From Coenobita brevimanus (lineage: Eukaryota; Arthropoda; Malacostraca; Decapoda; Coenobitidae), in NCBI GenBank assembly GCA_032717465.1, contig CM064632.1:28742578-28806577 (forward strand): a DNA stretch of 64,000 bases, given 5' to 3'. Under the pieces are notes generated by a model. The model saw only the letters and a program-made list of their open reading frames with translations. It searched no databases and was not told the DNA's origin. Position numbers and translations under genes: made by a program. Below are positions 50,813 through 63,415 of this stretch, piece by piece. The stretch's first letter is position 1; every line of letters starts with the position of its first letter.

Positions 50813-51756
50813 GACATTATTATTATTATTATTATTATCTTATTGTTGTTGTTGTTGTTTTTATTATATGATCCGCAAGAAAAGTATATACACTAAGTTT
50901 CCGTTACCTAATCCGGATTCCAGACACACCCATAACACCTTACCTCTATTATCGTAGATAGGCCTGTTCCGTTGTCACAGAAATGGTGATGGTGATAATA
51001 CTGTTGACTGCTGGTGATGGTTATGACAGTGATTGAAAATGATAGCGATATTGGTGGTACATGCTGGTGATACTGATTGTTAAATGCTGATGGTGATAGT
51101 GATAATAATGGTAACGGTGACATAAACAGAGGTTGTGCTATCGACAGCTAGTGAACTGTGATGCTACTGCTGATGAAGATGATGATAGTGCTCGTGGTTA
51201 TCATGTTGATGATGACGATGATGGTGGTATTGGCTGTGCTGCTGCTGTTGCTGCTGCTCTTGCTGCTGCTGATGATAGTGGTGGTGACGATAGTGGTGGT
51301 ATTGGTGGCGGTGATGATGGTGATGATGGTGATGATAATAAGGATGATTGTGGTGGTGGTGGTGGTGACTAATTGTGCTAGTTATGGCAGCGATATTGCT
51401 GGCTTAGTAGGTAGTGACTATTGGTACGAGAGATGGTGATTGTGACAGATAGTGCTACTGGTGACAGTGATAATAATGGTGGTAGTGGTGATGGTTAAAG
51501 GGTTAGTGCAAAGCCATCAGAGTGCTGGTGTTGGTGACGGTGATGGTGAAGTGCTAGTTGATGGTGATGGTGTGAGGTCCTAGTGGTGGTGATAGAGGTT
51601 TTGGTGTTAGTACTAGTGACTCAAAGTGTTTGTGGTGGTGATGCTATTGGTGGCTGGTGCTGGTGATATTTCGGTGGTGATGTAGTGATGATGACATTCA
51701 TGGCGATAGTGGTGATAGTGACTCCTGGTGCTATTAATGACAGAAAGTGCTATACC

Positions 51757-51957
51757 CTTCACACTTTGACATGGATTTCTTTTCACATAGTTGAATGGAA
51801 AATAAGACAGTACTACGGGTCTACACTCTGAACCATTGCACTTCTTCATGACTATCATACTCTGTTGTTGCCGGTAATCCATTGCTACAACTCAGCACTC
51901 AAAAAAGGAGAGATGGCAGTTTTATATCAAGTAAATGTAAATAAGAGTATAGTAGTG
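51757..51957 (-). mobile_element. MITE-B copy, minus orientation
   Basis: CACACTTTGACATGGATTTC, CACTTCTTCATGACTATCAT and GAGATGGCAGTTTTATATCA. Paralogue of 39575-39775. Confidence 0.7.
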
Positions 51958-52104
51958 GTGGTGACAGTCCTTGCACCAAACATTATCACCACCGCCACCA
52001 TTCCAGTCGCCACGATAGCACAGCGGCCTAGACTTCTAACGCGGGTGGTGAAAGTTGTGATAAGGTGGTGTTAATGATGATGGTGCTGATAACTCTTGAT
52101 GCTA

Positions 52105-52315
52105 TACTCCTTTTGCTCTAACTTGGCTTAAAATTACCACCTCTTCATTTTGAATACTGAGTTGTAGCAATAGTTTAACACTAGAAGGTGGTACTGGTCG
52201 TGAAGCAGTGCTATGGAAAGGATGTATAGCAACAGCATCGTCTTTATCTGCCACTGAGCTACGTGAAATAACCTGAAGGAGGATGAAAGTCTGAGCCATC
52301 TTAAAGGCAGGACGG
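52105..52315 (+). mobile_element. MITE-B copy, plus orientation
   Basis: TATACTCCTTTTGCTCTAAC start and GCCACTGAGCTACGTGAAAT. Paralogue of 39928-40140. Confidence 0.75.
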
Positions 52316-53769
52316 TGATGGTGATAAATGATGGTGATGGTTCTTGTTGCTGACAGTGGTGGTGTAGCTGATATTAACTGCTGGTTGTAGTGAATCATAT
52401 TGCGGTTTTGTTGGTGATGGTGATCGTGGTGATAGTGATGATGATGATAGTAGTGATAGTGACAATGATTGATGTTAATGAGTGCTAGTGCTAGTAATTC
52501 CCGATGCCAGTAATGGTGATGATAGTGGTTTTGTTGACCCTTTGTGTTTATTTTGTGATAAATGATGGAGCTGTGATAATGGTGACGGTAATGGTGCTAG
52601 TGGCTGATGATGAGAGTGATGGCAATAGTGGCTGATTGTAATAATGATGGTGCTATACTAGTGGCTGATTGTGATAATGATGGTGCTATACTAGTGGCTG
52701 ATTGTGATAATGATGGAGCTAGTGGCTGATTGTGATAAAGATGGTGCTAGTGGCTGATTGTGATAATGATGGTGCTAGTGACTGATGGTGAAAGTGATGG
52801 TGCTATTGGCTGGTGGTGATAATGATGATGCTAGTGACTGATGGTGATAGTGGTGGTGCTAGTGGTGGTAATAGTACTTGCACACCACCACCAGTCTTGA
52901 CGAAAGCAGAGCGCCCTAGACTGCTGACATCCTTTCACTAATCCTCAGTAATCCCTCTCGCCCACTTCTACACCCTTTTTTTTTTTTTTTTTTTTTAACA
53001 CTTTTTCAGCATCATTCTTTTTTCCCAGTAATTGTATATTACTTTTTTTTTTTACGGCACTAATATATTATTTTACTCCTTTGCTCTTTTCAGTGTTTGT
53101 TTGCGTTGGTTTGCGTCTTACTTCTTAGACTGTCATTTTTTTTTTCTTTTTATATTCATTTCTTGCTCAGTTTTCTGTTTTGTTTTGCATTACTTGCTCC
53201 TTTTCCTTTTTGTGGGCATTGCCTGTTTTTTACCTTTATTGCTGTTTTATTCTCAGTTTTTCCTTTTCCATTTTTGTTCAATTTTCCCCCTTTTTTTTAT
53301 TTCCATGCTTTATTTTTATTTTTTTTAATTAATTGTCATTTTCCATTGGTCGATATTCTTTGTTATTTCATTCCATTTTGGTCATTTAACATTTTGGGAG
53401 GTTTAAGGGTTTGAACTTCCCAGTCGGAGTGAGGAATGAATGAGTTCTAGGATCTTGTATTGTCTGTTTCTTTTACTCAGTTTCGTTTCGGCTTCTTCAC
53501 TTGACACGTCTCCTCATCTCAGTCAAATTGTCACGTCATCTAATCTCAGTCATATCTTCTTTGATCACCGCGTAATCCCATCATCATCACAGATGGTCTC
53601 GTGGTTGGAACTCCCTAGTCGGAGTGAACGCCTTGCATAGACTCAGTTCAAAGAAAAGAATGGAATGTTTTAATAAAGCTACCTAATGCCATCAGGGGAA
53701 GTGTGCTGGCCATCTACACTTAAATGTACTGGACTGCCATAGCCTAGCCTCGGGCCCCTACTCATGAAG

Positions 53770-54640
53770 CTGATGATAGGGAATTTCCTGTTATCATTGT
53801 ACCCTCTGCAGTTCAGTTCAGCCTCCTCCGCGCCGCCCTCCTTAACATTCATGCTGCTATCAGCGAATCTCCAGGCAGATTATCGGAGCTTGTCCATAAG
53901 CGCCTCTGTATCCCTACCCTCAACAATCACCTCCTTCCACTCCCTCACCACTTCACTCTTCACCCTCCTCTCTCTCTCCAGTTCACTTCCCTCCCTCACC
54001 ATTTCACTTCCTTCTCACCCCTTCACTTCTCTCCCTCACCTCTTCCCTCCCGCACCACTTCACTTTCCTCACCCACCACTTCACTTTCCTCCCCTACCTC
54101 TTCCCTCCCACACCACTTCACTTCCTCACCATGTCACTTCCCTCCCTCACCATTTCTCTCCTTCAGCACTCCACTTCCCTCCTTCACCACTTCACTTCAC
54201 TCCCTCCATTCTCCTACCTTCCACACTTTATTCCCCTTACATCACTGGCCTTATTCACCAGATTATCGGATCTCGTCAACAGTTATTGTACCTATATATC
54301 CCATCTCTCATCCATCACCACCTCCCTCCCTCCCTCTTACGAACTCACCTCCTTCCCTTTCACCAGCTCACCTCCCTCTCGCCAGCTCATCTCCCTCCCT
54401 CTCATCAGCTGACCTCCCTCCCTTTCCCCAGCTCACCTCCTCCCTCTCCCCAGCTCATCTCCCTCCCATGCCTTATTATTCACCTCCCTTTCTTACTTTG
54501 GCATAACGTATCCCGCAGCATCCCGGTGATCGTTACTTCACCTCTCAGTCTCCCTCATTTCTCACCGGTTAACCTCCCATCCCTCCATTTCCTCACTACG
54601 TCCCTCACCAGTCCACCTCACCCTCTGCGTCAACAGTCAT
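53770..54640. repeat. pyrimidine-rich CACTTCCCTCCCTCACC-type tract
   Basis: Imperfect repeats of CCCTCACCACTTCACTTCC over ~700 bp. The motif AGATTATCGGA followed by CGTC/CATA-type sequence recurs near 53878, 54261 and (as AGATTATGGGATCC) 54657, spacing 380-400 bp, hinting at a larger repeat unit. The 292-codon frame is Ser/Leu/Pro/His low complexity; I reject it as a gene. Confidence 0.75.
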
Positions 54641-54794
54641 GATGCGAACAGTGGCCCTCTTAAGCAGATTATGGGATCCTGTTGACGAGCCCCACTACAT
54701 CCCAGGGGCCCCAGCGGATACCCCGCCTGTCCGAACCCGGTGTTGTGCCCCGTATCCGTCCTAAGCAGATCACGTAGTTAGTCTATTTAGTACG

Positions 54795-54947
54795 TTTTTT
54801 TTTTTTTTTTTTTTTTACCTGTTGTCGCAATTTACCTTATTCCCAGGCGTTGGAGAGGGACGCCTTTACATGGTGGCATTGATATGACTGGGAAGTGGAG
54901 CTGCCCAGTTATACCAACGAGAGAGAGAGAGAGAGAGAGAGAGAGGT
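54795..54947. repeat. poly-T and (GA)n
   Basis: About 22 T at 54795-54816 and (GA)n at 54920-54946. Confidence 0.9.
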
Positions 54948-54949
54948 TT

Positions 54950-55240
54950 TTGTTTGTCTGCCCTGGTCACCTAATGGAGGCTCTCCATGCTGCTCGATCC
55001 CGGGCAGCCTTCATATTTAGTCCCATATCGCTGAGATCACACTCTATGATCTCGCGTCAGGTCTTTTTCAGTCTGCCTCTCGCAACCCCACCCTAGACAT
55101 TTACACCTCTCACTTTCCGCACCCAGTTAACATCATCCATCCTCTCAGTATGACCAAACCATCTCAGTCTGTCAATCCCCATCACAGCACTAATACAGTC
55201 AAGTCCCATCCTTCCTGCCAACTCTTCAGTGAGCCGTTAA
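54950..55240 (-). mobile_element. LINE RT C-terminal fragment
   Basis: On the minus strand it reads DRLRWFGHTERMDDVNWVRK, GVARGRLKKT, REIIECDLSDMGLN and ARDRAAWRASI before an apparent PGQTN end next to the (GA)n run. Two internal stops. It is an RTE-like C-terminus of a third family, different from the 25.1- and 41-kb ones. Confidence 0.75.
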
Positions 55241-55429
55241 TATTAGGTAGGAATGAGTCCCTTCGGTTACTAGTCATATTTGCCCTTCATTGTGACAACA
55301 GTCGACCATCAACTGAGATGAATGTGTTATTAATTTTAGCCAAACACGCTTCAGTAGTTCACGTATTGCTCCTCCGATGGTCAGGGACGTTATTTATTTT
55401 TTTATTGTTGTGCTGCAGAGCGATTTTAT

Positions 55430-58165
55430 TCAACTGCATATTCAAATCCCAATATGCAGTTGACACCATTTTAAACATCACTTCATGCAGTTTTGATTAC
55501 TCGTTGTATAAACTAAACTGTCAGAATATTACCAAATATATCTGTGTAGTTTATCGCTCCCCCTATGCTTCTTCTGAACCCAGTGTATTTGATTCCATTT
55601 CCACACAGTTGAGTAACCTTAATCTTGCCCTTAGCACCGAAATTAATCATCTTGTGTGATTTTAACATAATAATGTTGAATGGTTATTGCATTCTGCCAG
55701 GACTGATGATGCTGGTCTAGAGTGCAAGCCGTTTGCAGAATCGTTTAATATCACTCAACTGGTAAAGCAACCAACCAGAATACCAGATAATCCTGACCAT
55801 AATGCCTATCTTTTGGATCTGTTCCTGACAAATAATCCAGATCAGTACAGGATAGAAGTATTGTCCCCACTTGGATCCTCTGACCACAATCTCATCAAAG
55901 CCTCATTAGTCAGCCCCCCCAAACCTCCCCATTCTGAACCTGTCAGAGCGACCCGATGGCACTTTGATAGGGCAAACTGGGATGGATTTAGAAATTATCT
56001 TGCTGACATTCCATGGCAGTCTTTCTTCTCTAGTGATGTCAATTCTACCCAGTCCCACATTTGCAATTTAATACTAGCTGGTATGGATTTACTCATACCA
56101 AGTCAGCAATTCACTAAAAGATCGAACTCTCCAAAATGATTTGATAGCAACTGTGCCAGAGCAACAGCCCAAAACTCATCAGCATATAACTATTACATGA
56201 AATCAAAAACATCGGAATCACTCTCTCAATTTATAATTGCTAGAAACCATGCAAAAGCTGTAATAAAACTTGCTAAATCAAACTTTCTTCAAAACCAAGC
56301 ATTAATACTACTTAACAACCCTAATGACAATAGAATAATCAGGTCAACTCACTGTTCTTTCAATAATAACTTTAACAAGTTATCATCCATTCCCCCACTA
56401 AAGTCTCCAGATGGCAACATTACAAATGACCCGCGTGGGAAAGCAGATATCTTTGCCAGTACATTTGCCAGAAATTCTACCTTAGAGGAAGCCAGCCAGA
56501 ATGTCACAGCACTAGAACTTGACTCTCCCGACATTGTTCCACTTATAATACAGACAAGGTACGTGAAATCCATCCTAGACAATTTACCTACCAACAAATC
56601 TCCAGGCCCAGATGGAATTCCGCCAATTGTTTTGAAAAAGTGTTCCCCAGAACTTGCCTTTGTTCTTGCAAAATTATTCAGACTATGCATACGAACTTCT
56701 TCATTCCCTAATTCATGGAAAGAAGCCAATATCCACCCAATTCCAAAGAAAGGAAGTTCCTCTGACCCCTCTGATTACAGACCAATAGCTGTCACATCTT
56801 CTCTTGGTAAGGTTTTTGAAACTGTAATTAATAAGCACATAGTTAAACATCTTGAATCCAAGAACTTAATTAGTGATAGACAATATGGTTTTCGCCAAGA
56901 AAGATCCACCATTGACATACTCAATCTCCTGACTCATACCATCCATCAATCAGTTGACCTACATGGTGAAACTCATGCAGTAGCCCTGGATATTTCTAAA
57001 GCTTTCGACAGAGTGTGGCACCGTTCCCTGTTGTCCAAACTCCCTTCCTATGGACTAAACTCTTGTGTTCCTTTGATTTCCTCATATCTCAGCAATAGAA
57101 AAATAAGAGTAAAAGTAGATGACGTATATTCCACTTTCCACTCAGTTAATGCCGTCGTGCCGCAGGGATCAGTTCTGGCACCAACCCTGTTCCTTGCTCA
57201 TATTATGATCTCTTTATCTGTCACCCACAATCCCATCCATTCATATGCAGATGACTCAACACTTCATAGTTCATTCTCATTCAGACATCCATTTATAGAG
57301 TCCGATATCTCTAACTCTCAACTCAGTACAGCCATCTCTTTAAATCAAGACTTATCCACGATCAGTGAATGGGGACAAAATAACCTTGTCTCATTTAATG
57401 CTAGTGAAACTTAATATATACAGTTTGCTATTAGATAGGTATTGCCAGAATCGTATAATACCTTCAATGCTACAAATATTCCCATTTCCAAAAGTATTGA
57501 AATTCTCGGCATCTCGCTTAACAATGCCCTCAGCTGGACCTCTCATGTTAGATCACTTGCTAAAACCGCCTCAAAGAAAGTTGGATTATTGTACAGAGTC
57601 CGTAACTTCTTCACTGACGAGCAGTTAGCTATAGTTTATAATTGTCATGTGCACTCTCAGCTTGAAAACTGCTCACCCTTGTGGAGTGGATGTGGAGAGG
57701 TTGCACTAAAACAAGTAGACAAAATTCAGAACAAAGCTGTTAGAATTGTTAATAATCCTGCTATTACTAATAAACTACCTCCCCTACAAGTAAGAAGGAA
57801 TGTTGCCTCCCTTGCGTTATTTTACAGATATTTCTATAGCAAATGCTCATACGAAGTTGTGTTCATGGTGCCATCTCTCCATGCCTTCCCTCATGCTACA
57901 CGGGCATCTGGTAGCGCTCATGACTGGAATGTCATTTAGCCATACTACAGAACTTCTGCCTATCAGAATTCTTTTATTCCCCGAACTGCATCTCTCTGGA
58001 ATTCACTTCCCCAGAGTTGCTTCCCTCCAAACTTCAACCTACTGCTGTTCAAGTCTAACTGTTACAGATATTTTATGAACAGAGGACACCAGTAATCTGG
58101 TGCATGGATTTTTTTTTTTATTCATTTGTTTTTCCTTCCTCTGTTCTGTTATTAAAAAAAAATAT
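55430..58165 (+). mobile_element. Jockey/CR1-superclade LINE, 5'-truncated
   Basis: Starts inside the endonuclease domain and continues to a complete C-terminus, a stop at 58093-58095 and a short A-rich tail (58153-58162). Truncated at the 5' end as is usual for target-primed insertion. Clade uncertain. Confidence 0.85.
55501..58095 (+). pseudogene. LINE endonuclease-reverse transcriptase, few disabling changes
   Basis: The endonuclease tail shows VYRSPYASSEP, a frameshifted ILCDFNI near 55650 and LSPLGSSDHNLI. From 55687 one phase stays open to 58095 except for TGA at 56137-56139, TAA at 57412-57414, a TAG near 57433 and a TAG at 57937-57939. RT landmarks (numbering from 56197): NKSPGPDGIPP (133-143), DYRPIAVTSSLGKVFE (193-208), LDISKAFDRVWH (264-275), VPQGSVLAPTLF (321-332), SYADDSTLH (349-357). 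The catalytic YADD is intact. Later domains include LGISLNNALSWTSHV, LYRVRNFFT, SPLWSGCG and, past the last TAG, SLWNSLPQSCF. Confidence 0.85.
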
Positions 58166-58287
58166 ATATGAAGAGATGTTTTGAGAATAGTGGAAGAGGT
58201 TGATGGAGAAAGGATTGTGGGAGATACATATCCTCCTGTTCCACACGATTTTATTAATGCGAGAGCGAGCATAGGCGCCTAAGACTC

Positions 58288-58725
58288 TATACCCTTTTCA
58301 CCTTAACATGGCCCAGATTTTTGTCCTTTTTGCAGCTTTTTTCATGTAGCTTAGTGGGCGGGAAAATGACAACGCTATAGCTCTTCATACTTTCCACGGC
58401 ACTTCTCTGTGACTAACATCATATTCTTAATGTTGATCTCTTGTTACAACCCAGCATTAAAGATGGAGAGGTGGCAGTTTTAGGCCAAGTTAAAGAAAGC
58501 ATAGTTCGTTCACTTTAACTTGGTCCTTATTTGCATCGTTTTGCAACCATTTTCACGAAGATCGGTAGCAGAAAAAAACCATACTGCGGCTCAACAGGAT
58601 CCATTTTCATAGCACTTCTTCGTAACTAGCATTATTGTTTAGTTAATCTGTTGCTAAACCTCAACATTCAAAATGGAGGGATGTCAGTTTCAGGCCAAGT
58701 TAGAGTAAAACGAGTATAGTACAGG
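58288..58725 (-). mobile_element. two adjacent MITE-B copies, minus orientation
   Basis: Copy one (58288-58505): CACCTTAACATGGCCCAGAT, CATGTAGCTTAGTGGGCGGG, GGTGGCAGTTTTAGGCCAAG. Copy two (58508-58725): CACTTTAACTTGGTCCTTAT, CATAGCACTTCTTCGTAACT, TTTCAGGCCAAGTTAGAGTA. Both point the same way, a head-to-tail pair. Confidence 0.8.
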
Positions 58726-58936
58726 TACCCCATTCTTGGCTGGGGCACCTCTAATCCTTTATTCAAGTGTTATCCTTTTCATGGTCAGGACAACTCTTCT
58801 ATTCCAGCTAACACCAGAGGATTTTATTCAGCCGAGGGGGAGTCAGAAGAACTTGAGTGTTAATAGTGGTGCTAAGAACTCACTCAGGGATGGGGGTGCA
58901 TTCTCTTCCTCCTAATACCGGATGATTATATTCAAC

Positions 58937-59276
58937 TTTTTTTTTATGCGTCCGACTCTGAGTATAGGCTTAAGAGAGCATTCCCTGAGGCCCCAGCATT
59001 CCTCCCACATAACATACACCTACGCATGTCACCACTTTGGCGCCAACACCCACCGGTCATTTTGATTACATGATGGGGCTGTCTCATACAGGACTGGTGT
59101 ATTGGTATTAGAGGGGATGTTTTTACGAATGTCGGCGGGTCTTTGGTAGATCAGTAGAGTTTCCTGTAAAGAAATTCATATCCTTTAACCTGTTCTGTGC
59201 CTCAGTAAGGATTCGAACCCGCGTCCACTGGAACCGTAGACCACCTTTCTAGCGACTCGGCCACCGCCTTCCCTTA
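58937..59276 (-). mobile_element. tRNA-derived SINE, copy 2
   Basis: On the minus strand: head GGGAAGGCGGTGGCCGAGTC (A-box region), B-box GGTTCGAATCC near 59212-59222, body TCATACAGGACTGGTGTATT and ATGTCACCACTTTGGCGCCA on the plus strand, and a poly-T (58937-58945) that is its A-tail. Same family as 35633-35978, diverged. Confidence 0.85.
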
Positions 59277-59319
59277 ATAGAAATCTGAGTGTTAAAAGAC
59301 AAGTGGTTACCTGATATGT

Positions 59320-59575
59320 AGACATCACTGAATTTTGAAGCAGTGGAGAGTGACAAATTAGGAGGGTATATGTGAGTGAGGTGAAGGGGGGGGGAGGGAG
59401 GGGGAGCCCGAGGATGAGATGGACGAATGGAGTGGAGAGGTATACGAGAGAGGGGGTGTGTGAGCTGGGGGGGAGGGCAGCGAAATGGCTGGAGATAGGG
59501 CGACATGGAGGCGATTTGTTTGTGGCCACCCCGCACGGGATTAAGGCGTCTGGCAATTGATAGATAGACAGAATT
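59320..59575 (+). mobile_element. RTE-like LINE 3' end
   Basis: Encodes the basic RMRWTNGVERYTREG and WRRFVCGHP-like ending in broken frames, then GATTAAGGCGTCTGGCAATT and GATAGATAGACAG. A G-run (59388-59396) replaces part of the Gly/Arg-rich segment. Confidence 0.8.
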
Positions 59576-59635
59576 TATCCTCTGCGTGTATGCCTGCTAT
59601 ATTATTAAGAGAATATATAAGGATATCGATTTAGT

Positions 59636-60070
59636 TGATGATGATGATAATGACGGTAGGGTAATGATGCTGATGACGATGAGGATAATAATGGTGATGA
59701 TGAACATGACGATGGTGATGACAGTGATGAACACTAATAAGAAAGAGAAGAGTCCCTTAAACGAGAAAAGTGAGTTAATGACGAGGACGATGATGATGGT
59801 GACGACGACGATGATGACGATGAGGAATGATCATGAGCAAGAGAAACGTACCGTAGTCAATCGAGTAGCAAGAGTAAAAATGCTGAAGATGATAGTGACG
59901 ATGATGACGATGAGGACGATGGCGGACAATAATGAGAGAAAAAGTAGCCAGGTAAACGAGCGACAACATTTTATGAAAGGTACTGGAACGAAGATGATAA
60001 CGACGATGATAATAACTGATAATTATGATGACGACGGTGGTAATGATGATAATAACGAAGGCGAACGATA
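59636..60070. repeat. degenerate GAT/GAC triplet array
   Basis: GATGATGATAATGACGATG-type triplets with two internal related segments (AAGAGTCCCTTAAACGAGAA; AAAGTAGCCAGGTAAACGAG). Frames rich in Met/Thr or His/Arg are repeat translations. Confidence 0.8.
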
Positions 60071-60124
60071 AGGAGAAAGAGGAATGTGCCCTAACCGAGT
60101 AAGAGGGTGACGTGAATGTATTTT

Positions 60125-60126
<2 letters not shown>

Positions 60127-60172
<46 letters not shown>
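60127..60172. repeat. (CA)n microsatellite
   Basis: About 22 units. A (GA)n run follows at 60287-60319. Confidence 0.95.
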
Positions 60173-60173
<1 letters not shown>

Positions 60174-60282
60174 GAAGGGAACTTTTGTGGTGTAGTCATA
60201 TGGGTGGCAATTTATGTCGTGACGTGATCGAGTGATGTCACCTTCGTGTTGGTTACTAAATGAACATCGTCCCTGGTGTGTG

Positions 60283-60319
<37 letters not shown>

Positions 60320-60322
<3 letters not shown>

Positions 60323-60839
60323 AATCGTTTCGTCGCCAGAGAGGAAGTCCTGGTGCACCATTCCTAACACACTAGTAATGTTCTGTGTTGCTTCTTCCCA
60401 CGGGATAAATAGTTAGGTAAATAGATATGGATAGGCAGTCAGATAGATATATAGATAAATAGATGTGAAAAACGCTTAGCACCCACAGCTTATTGAAGAT
60501 AGCAGAGATTGTTTCGAAGCACAATTTCCCTAACGATAAGTACTGCATATTATTCATTAACTCCCTTTTATATTATTTACATCGTTTTACTATCGACTCA
60601 GTAGGAATCAGTGAAATACAGTGGGATATTAAGACGTAATGTACAGAATAAGTCGCCAAAAAATAAGTGTTAAGAAATCACCAGCCACAAAGAGATGTCT
60701 TCTTGTCAGTGTAGAAGTTTCCTCTCCCCCCCCCCCCTTAGCACCTCTCATCTACTGATTTATGTACCGTATTAATCCGTCTTGTTCTGTTGTATACTGT
60801 TTATATATTTGTAATATTGAGAATCTGTATGAATGAATT
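60320..60839. other. unannotated intergenic DNA
   Basis: GATA-rich bits near 60420-60462 and a C-run at 60729-60737. AATAAGTCGCC...AAGTGTTAAG around 60645 faintly recalls a MITE-A right end but is too diverged to call. Confidence 0.4.
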
Positions 60840-61055
60840 ACAGTAGTAATAATAGTAGTTGCAGCCCCAGGTTCATTTGGAAATGGAACCCAGTGGACTG
60901 CAGTTTAAAGTTGCCCTTCTCCCGCAGTCCACCATCTTGCTTTTGAGGGGACAGGGAGGGAGATGAGGAACGTTTGTATATCCGAACGGTGGAGTCGCGC
61001 GGTTGTATCAGTGCCACCACATGAAGGCGTACCTCCCTAGCACCAGCTGTCAAAA
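60840..61055 (-). mobile_element. dispersed SINE-like repeat, copy 3
   Basis: CCCCAGGTTCATTTGGAAAT, CAGTCCACCATCTTGCTTTT, GGGAGGGAGATGAGGAACGT, CAGTGCCACCACATGAAGGC; left edge is a TAGTAATAATAGTAG run. Outside the duplicated blocks, so this is an independent insertion of the family. Confidence 0.6.
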
Positions 61056-61120
61056 AAAAGAAAACAATGTGCAAAAGTAAAGTGATGAGGAAAAAGTACA
61101 TGGGGGCCTCCTCAAGTAGC

Positions 61121-61124
<4 letters not shown>

Positions 61125-61205
<81 letters not shown>
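61125..61205. repeat. (AC)n microsatellite, ~40 units
   Basis: Perfect AC over about 81 bp. Confidence 0.95.
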
Positions 61206-61207
<2 letters not shown>

Positions 61208-61439
61208 CCTCATCAGGTCCACTATGGGATGGAACCCACTCGTTGATGGGAGACTTGTAGCCGAAATTTACCCTTCCCGCTTCCCAGAAAGGATTAGAAC
61301 CTTTGCGCGTACGGCACCGTCCTCACCCCATCACTCGGATAACGGATTTTATTACACCCTGAACATGATTAAAATAGAGCTAGAAGAAAAAGAGGTGTCT
61401 GGATCCCTCTGCCTGTTTTTGATACTGTTTTCATTTTAA

Positions 61440-61635
61440 CGTGGCGTATACTCTTCACTTGACTTTTCGTAATTGCCGTCTTTCCATCTAGAACGAGTTG
61501 TAAAAATAGGTTAATAATAGAGTAAGATGCTTGCTGTGGTAAGGATGTAGAACTGTAATATTACCTTTTTTCTGTCACTGGTCAAAGCGAAATCAGCTAC
61601 AAAAGGACGAAAATCTGGGTCATGTTAAATTGATA
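61440..61635 (+). mobile_element. MITE-B copy, eroded
   Basis: GTATACTCTTCACTTGACTT start, GTAAGGATGTAGAACTGTAA, and CTACAAAAGGACGAAAATCT near the end; a small internal deletion removes the CACGAAG block. Confidence 0.65.
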
Positions 61636-61848
61636 AAACGTAATCTTTGACCTGTTCCAGCCTTGACCTTAGAACCTTGGAAATTCGTACTTACCTTCAC
61701 TCGCCCCGACAAACTTTTACCAAAAATCTCCAATAATCCCTTGCAAAGTTTTCGACTGATCACCCATTATTAACTTTAGCGTAATTTCGTAGTAAGTTCA
61801 CCAGCATTTTGAGGATGAGTTGGTTGAAGAAGGGATGGCTGATTATAT

Positions 61849-61886
<38 letters not shown>

Positions 61887-62721
61887 TGACTTTATTCAGC
61901 ACCGTTCTTGCTATCATTTGTTGGTTTCGTTCAGCTTAGGTATGGAAGCTGGTCGTGTGAGGGTAAACGCCTGTACTGCCTGAACCCCTTTCTATCCCAG
62001 AGAAAATCATATGACGGTGGTCAGAATAAACCTGGGGGAAAAAACGTGAAAAAGTCCAGATTCTTACAATGAATCGGTTAAGGGAGAGTGTTACCCAAAC
62101 GGACCGGAGGATTTTTTTATTTTATTTTACCATCTGACAGGTTTATTTATTTTAGGATAGATTTTTGAAACGGGAGGGGGGGGGAGATAGATGCAGCCTC
62201 AGCAGACTTTCAGTATAAGTTGCCTTGGAGTAAATTTCGTGGGTAGCCGCAAGAATCAAGTAAAAAATTAAGAAAAGAGGACGTCACCGGATTTAGACTC
62301 TGTTTTTTTTTTTTTAACGATGTTTATTTATTTTCCGGCAAGTTGGCAAGAACAGGAGGTGTAAGATTTCCAGATGATGAGGAATTTAATCACAGTAGTG
62401 TAGTGTTATAGAAATCCAAAAAGCCAGGAGGTGAGGGCACTGAGGAAGCACCCTAATTAAGTTTTTTTTTTTTTCTCATACTGACTCAGGACGATTTTAT
62501 TTACCTTTAGATTGGCTTTTAGAAGCGAAGGGTTAGATCCAGCCTCCATTAACCTCTTCAGGCCACCTACGTGTTTTGATATTGGGTGAATCACTGTTCT
62601 AAATCCGAAGAATTTTTCGTTATTTTTCGCTTTCAAGGAACTGATTTGTGTGAAATTTGTTACTTTCTTCACTCCATTACAAATTATGCGCTCTTACACC
62701 AAGTACTGAAAGCAGCATTTA
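61636..62721. other. intergenic DNA with (GT)n, G-run and T-runs
   Basis: (GT)n at 61853-61884, a G-rich run at 62177-62187, T-runs at 62289-62302 and 62463-62474. No gene or terminal repeat recognised; the 71-codon minus frame at 62457-62672 has no motif. Confidence 0.5.
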
Positions 62722-63055
62722 CCTCTAAGCATTATTCTAAGGATAACTCTAAGCATAACTCCAGGCGTAACTCTGAACATAACTCTAAGCATAACTCTAA
62801 ACATAACTCAAAGCACAAATGCAATCATAACTCTAAGCATAAATCAAATCATAACTCTAAACATAACCAGGCATAACTGTAAACATAACTCTAAACACAA
62901 CTCCAAATATAACTGTAAGCATAAATCCAATCATAACTCTAAACAGAACTCCAAACATAACTCTAATCATAAAACTAATCGTAACTAAACATTACTCTAA
63001 ACATAACTCCAAACATAACTCTGAGCATAACTCTAACATACCTCTAAGCATAACT
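62722..63055. repeat. 12-bp minisatellite CTCTAAGCATAA
   Basis: About 27 degenerate 12-bp units (CTCTAAGCATAA, CTCTAAACATAA, CTCCAAACATAA). The period keeps frame, giving a short Asn-Ser-Lys-His repeat ORF that I do not regard as a gene. Confidence 0.95.
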
Positions 63056-63161
63056 GAACTCTGTCTTCCACATTATCAAGGTTTTAAGCCTCCTTCACTG
63101 GGATGGCTTTATTCTCCATCATAATGTTTTCTGTTAACCAGACAAATAGCCTATGTGAAGC

Positions 63162-63282
<121 letters not shown>

Positions 63283-63415
63283 CCTTTCCCCTTAAGATGA
63301 CACGTTAACCAGAAGATAAAATTGTAAAATTAAATCAGATGAACTGAAAACTGGCAGTTATTAAAAAAAATATATATATAATATATACAATCATTGAATC
63401 AGTGCAGGTGACAAA

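Larger units (their letters stand above)
50960..52880. repeat. GTG/ATG-rich DNA with MITE-B pair (B')
   Basis: Counterpart of 38940-40510. Contains GCTGCT/GATGATGG runs, and 27-33-bp tandem units with AGTGGCTGATTGTGATAATG at 52600-52860. Open frames are repeat translations. Confidence 0.8.
47566..53405. repeat. segmental duplication block B' (copy 2)
   Basis: Colinear paralogue of 36785-40975, directly following A'. Extra material relative to B lies at 48969-49554, 49838-50094 and about 50497-50812, and in a GATGGTGCTAGTGGCTGATT-type tandem stretch at 52600-52860. No gene seen. Confidence 0.85.

Noticed and set aside
53764..54642. 292-codon ORF
   Set aside because: Lies entirely in a CCCTCACC-type pyrimidine tract; Ser/Leu/Pro/His composition, no motif, no flanking exon signals that I can defend.
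60540..60700. Tenth MITE-A copy
   Set aside because: Only a faint right-end resemblance (AATAAGTCGCC...GTGTTAAG) and no left end.
62586..62876. Asn-Ser-Lys-His repeat protein
   Set aside because: 12-bp minisatellite in a multiple-of-three period.
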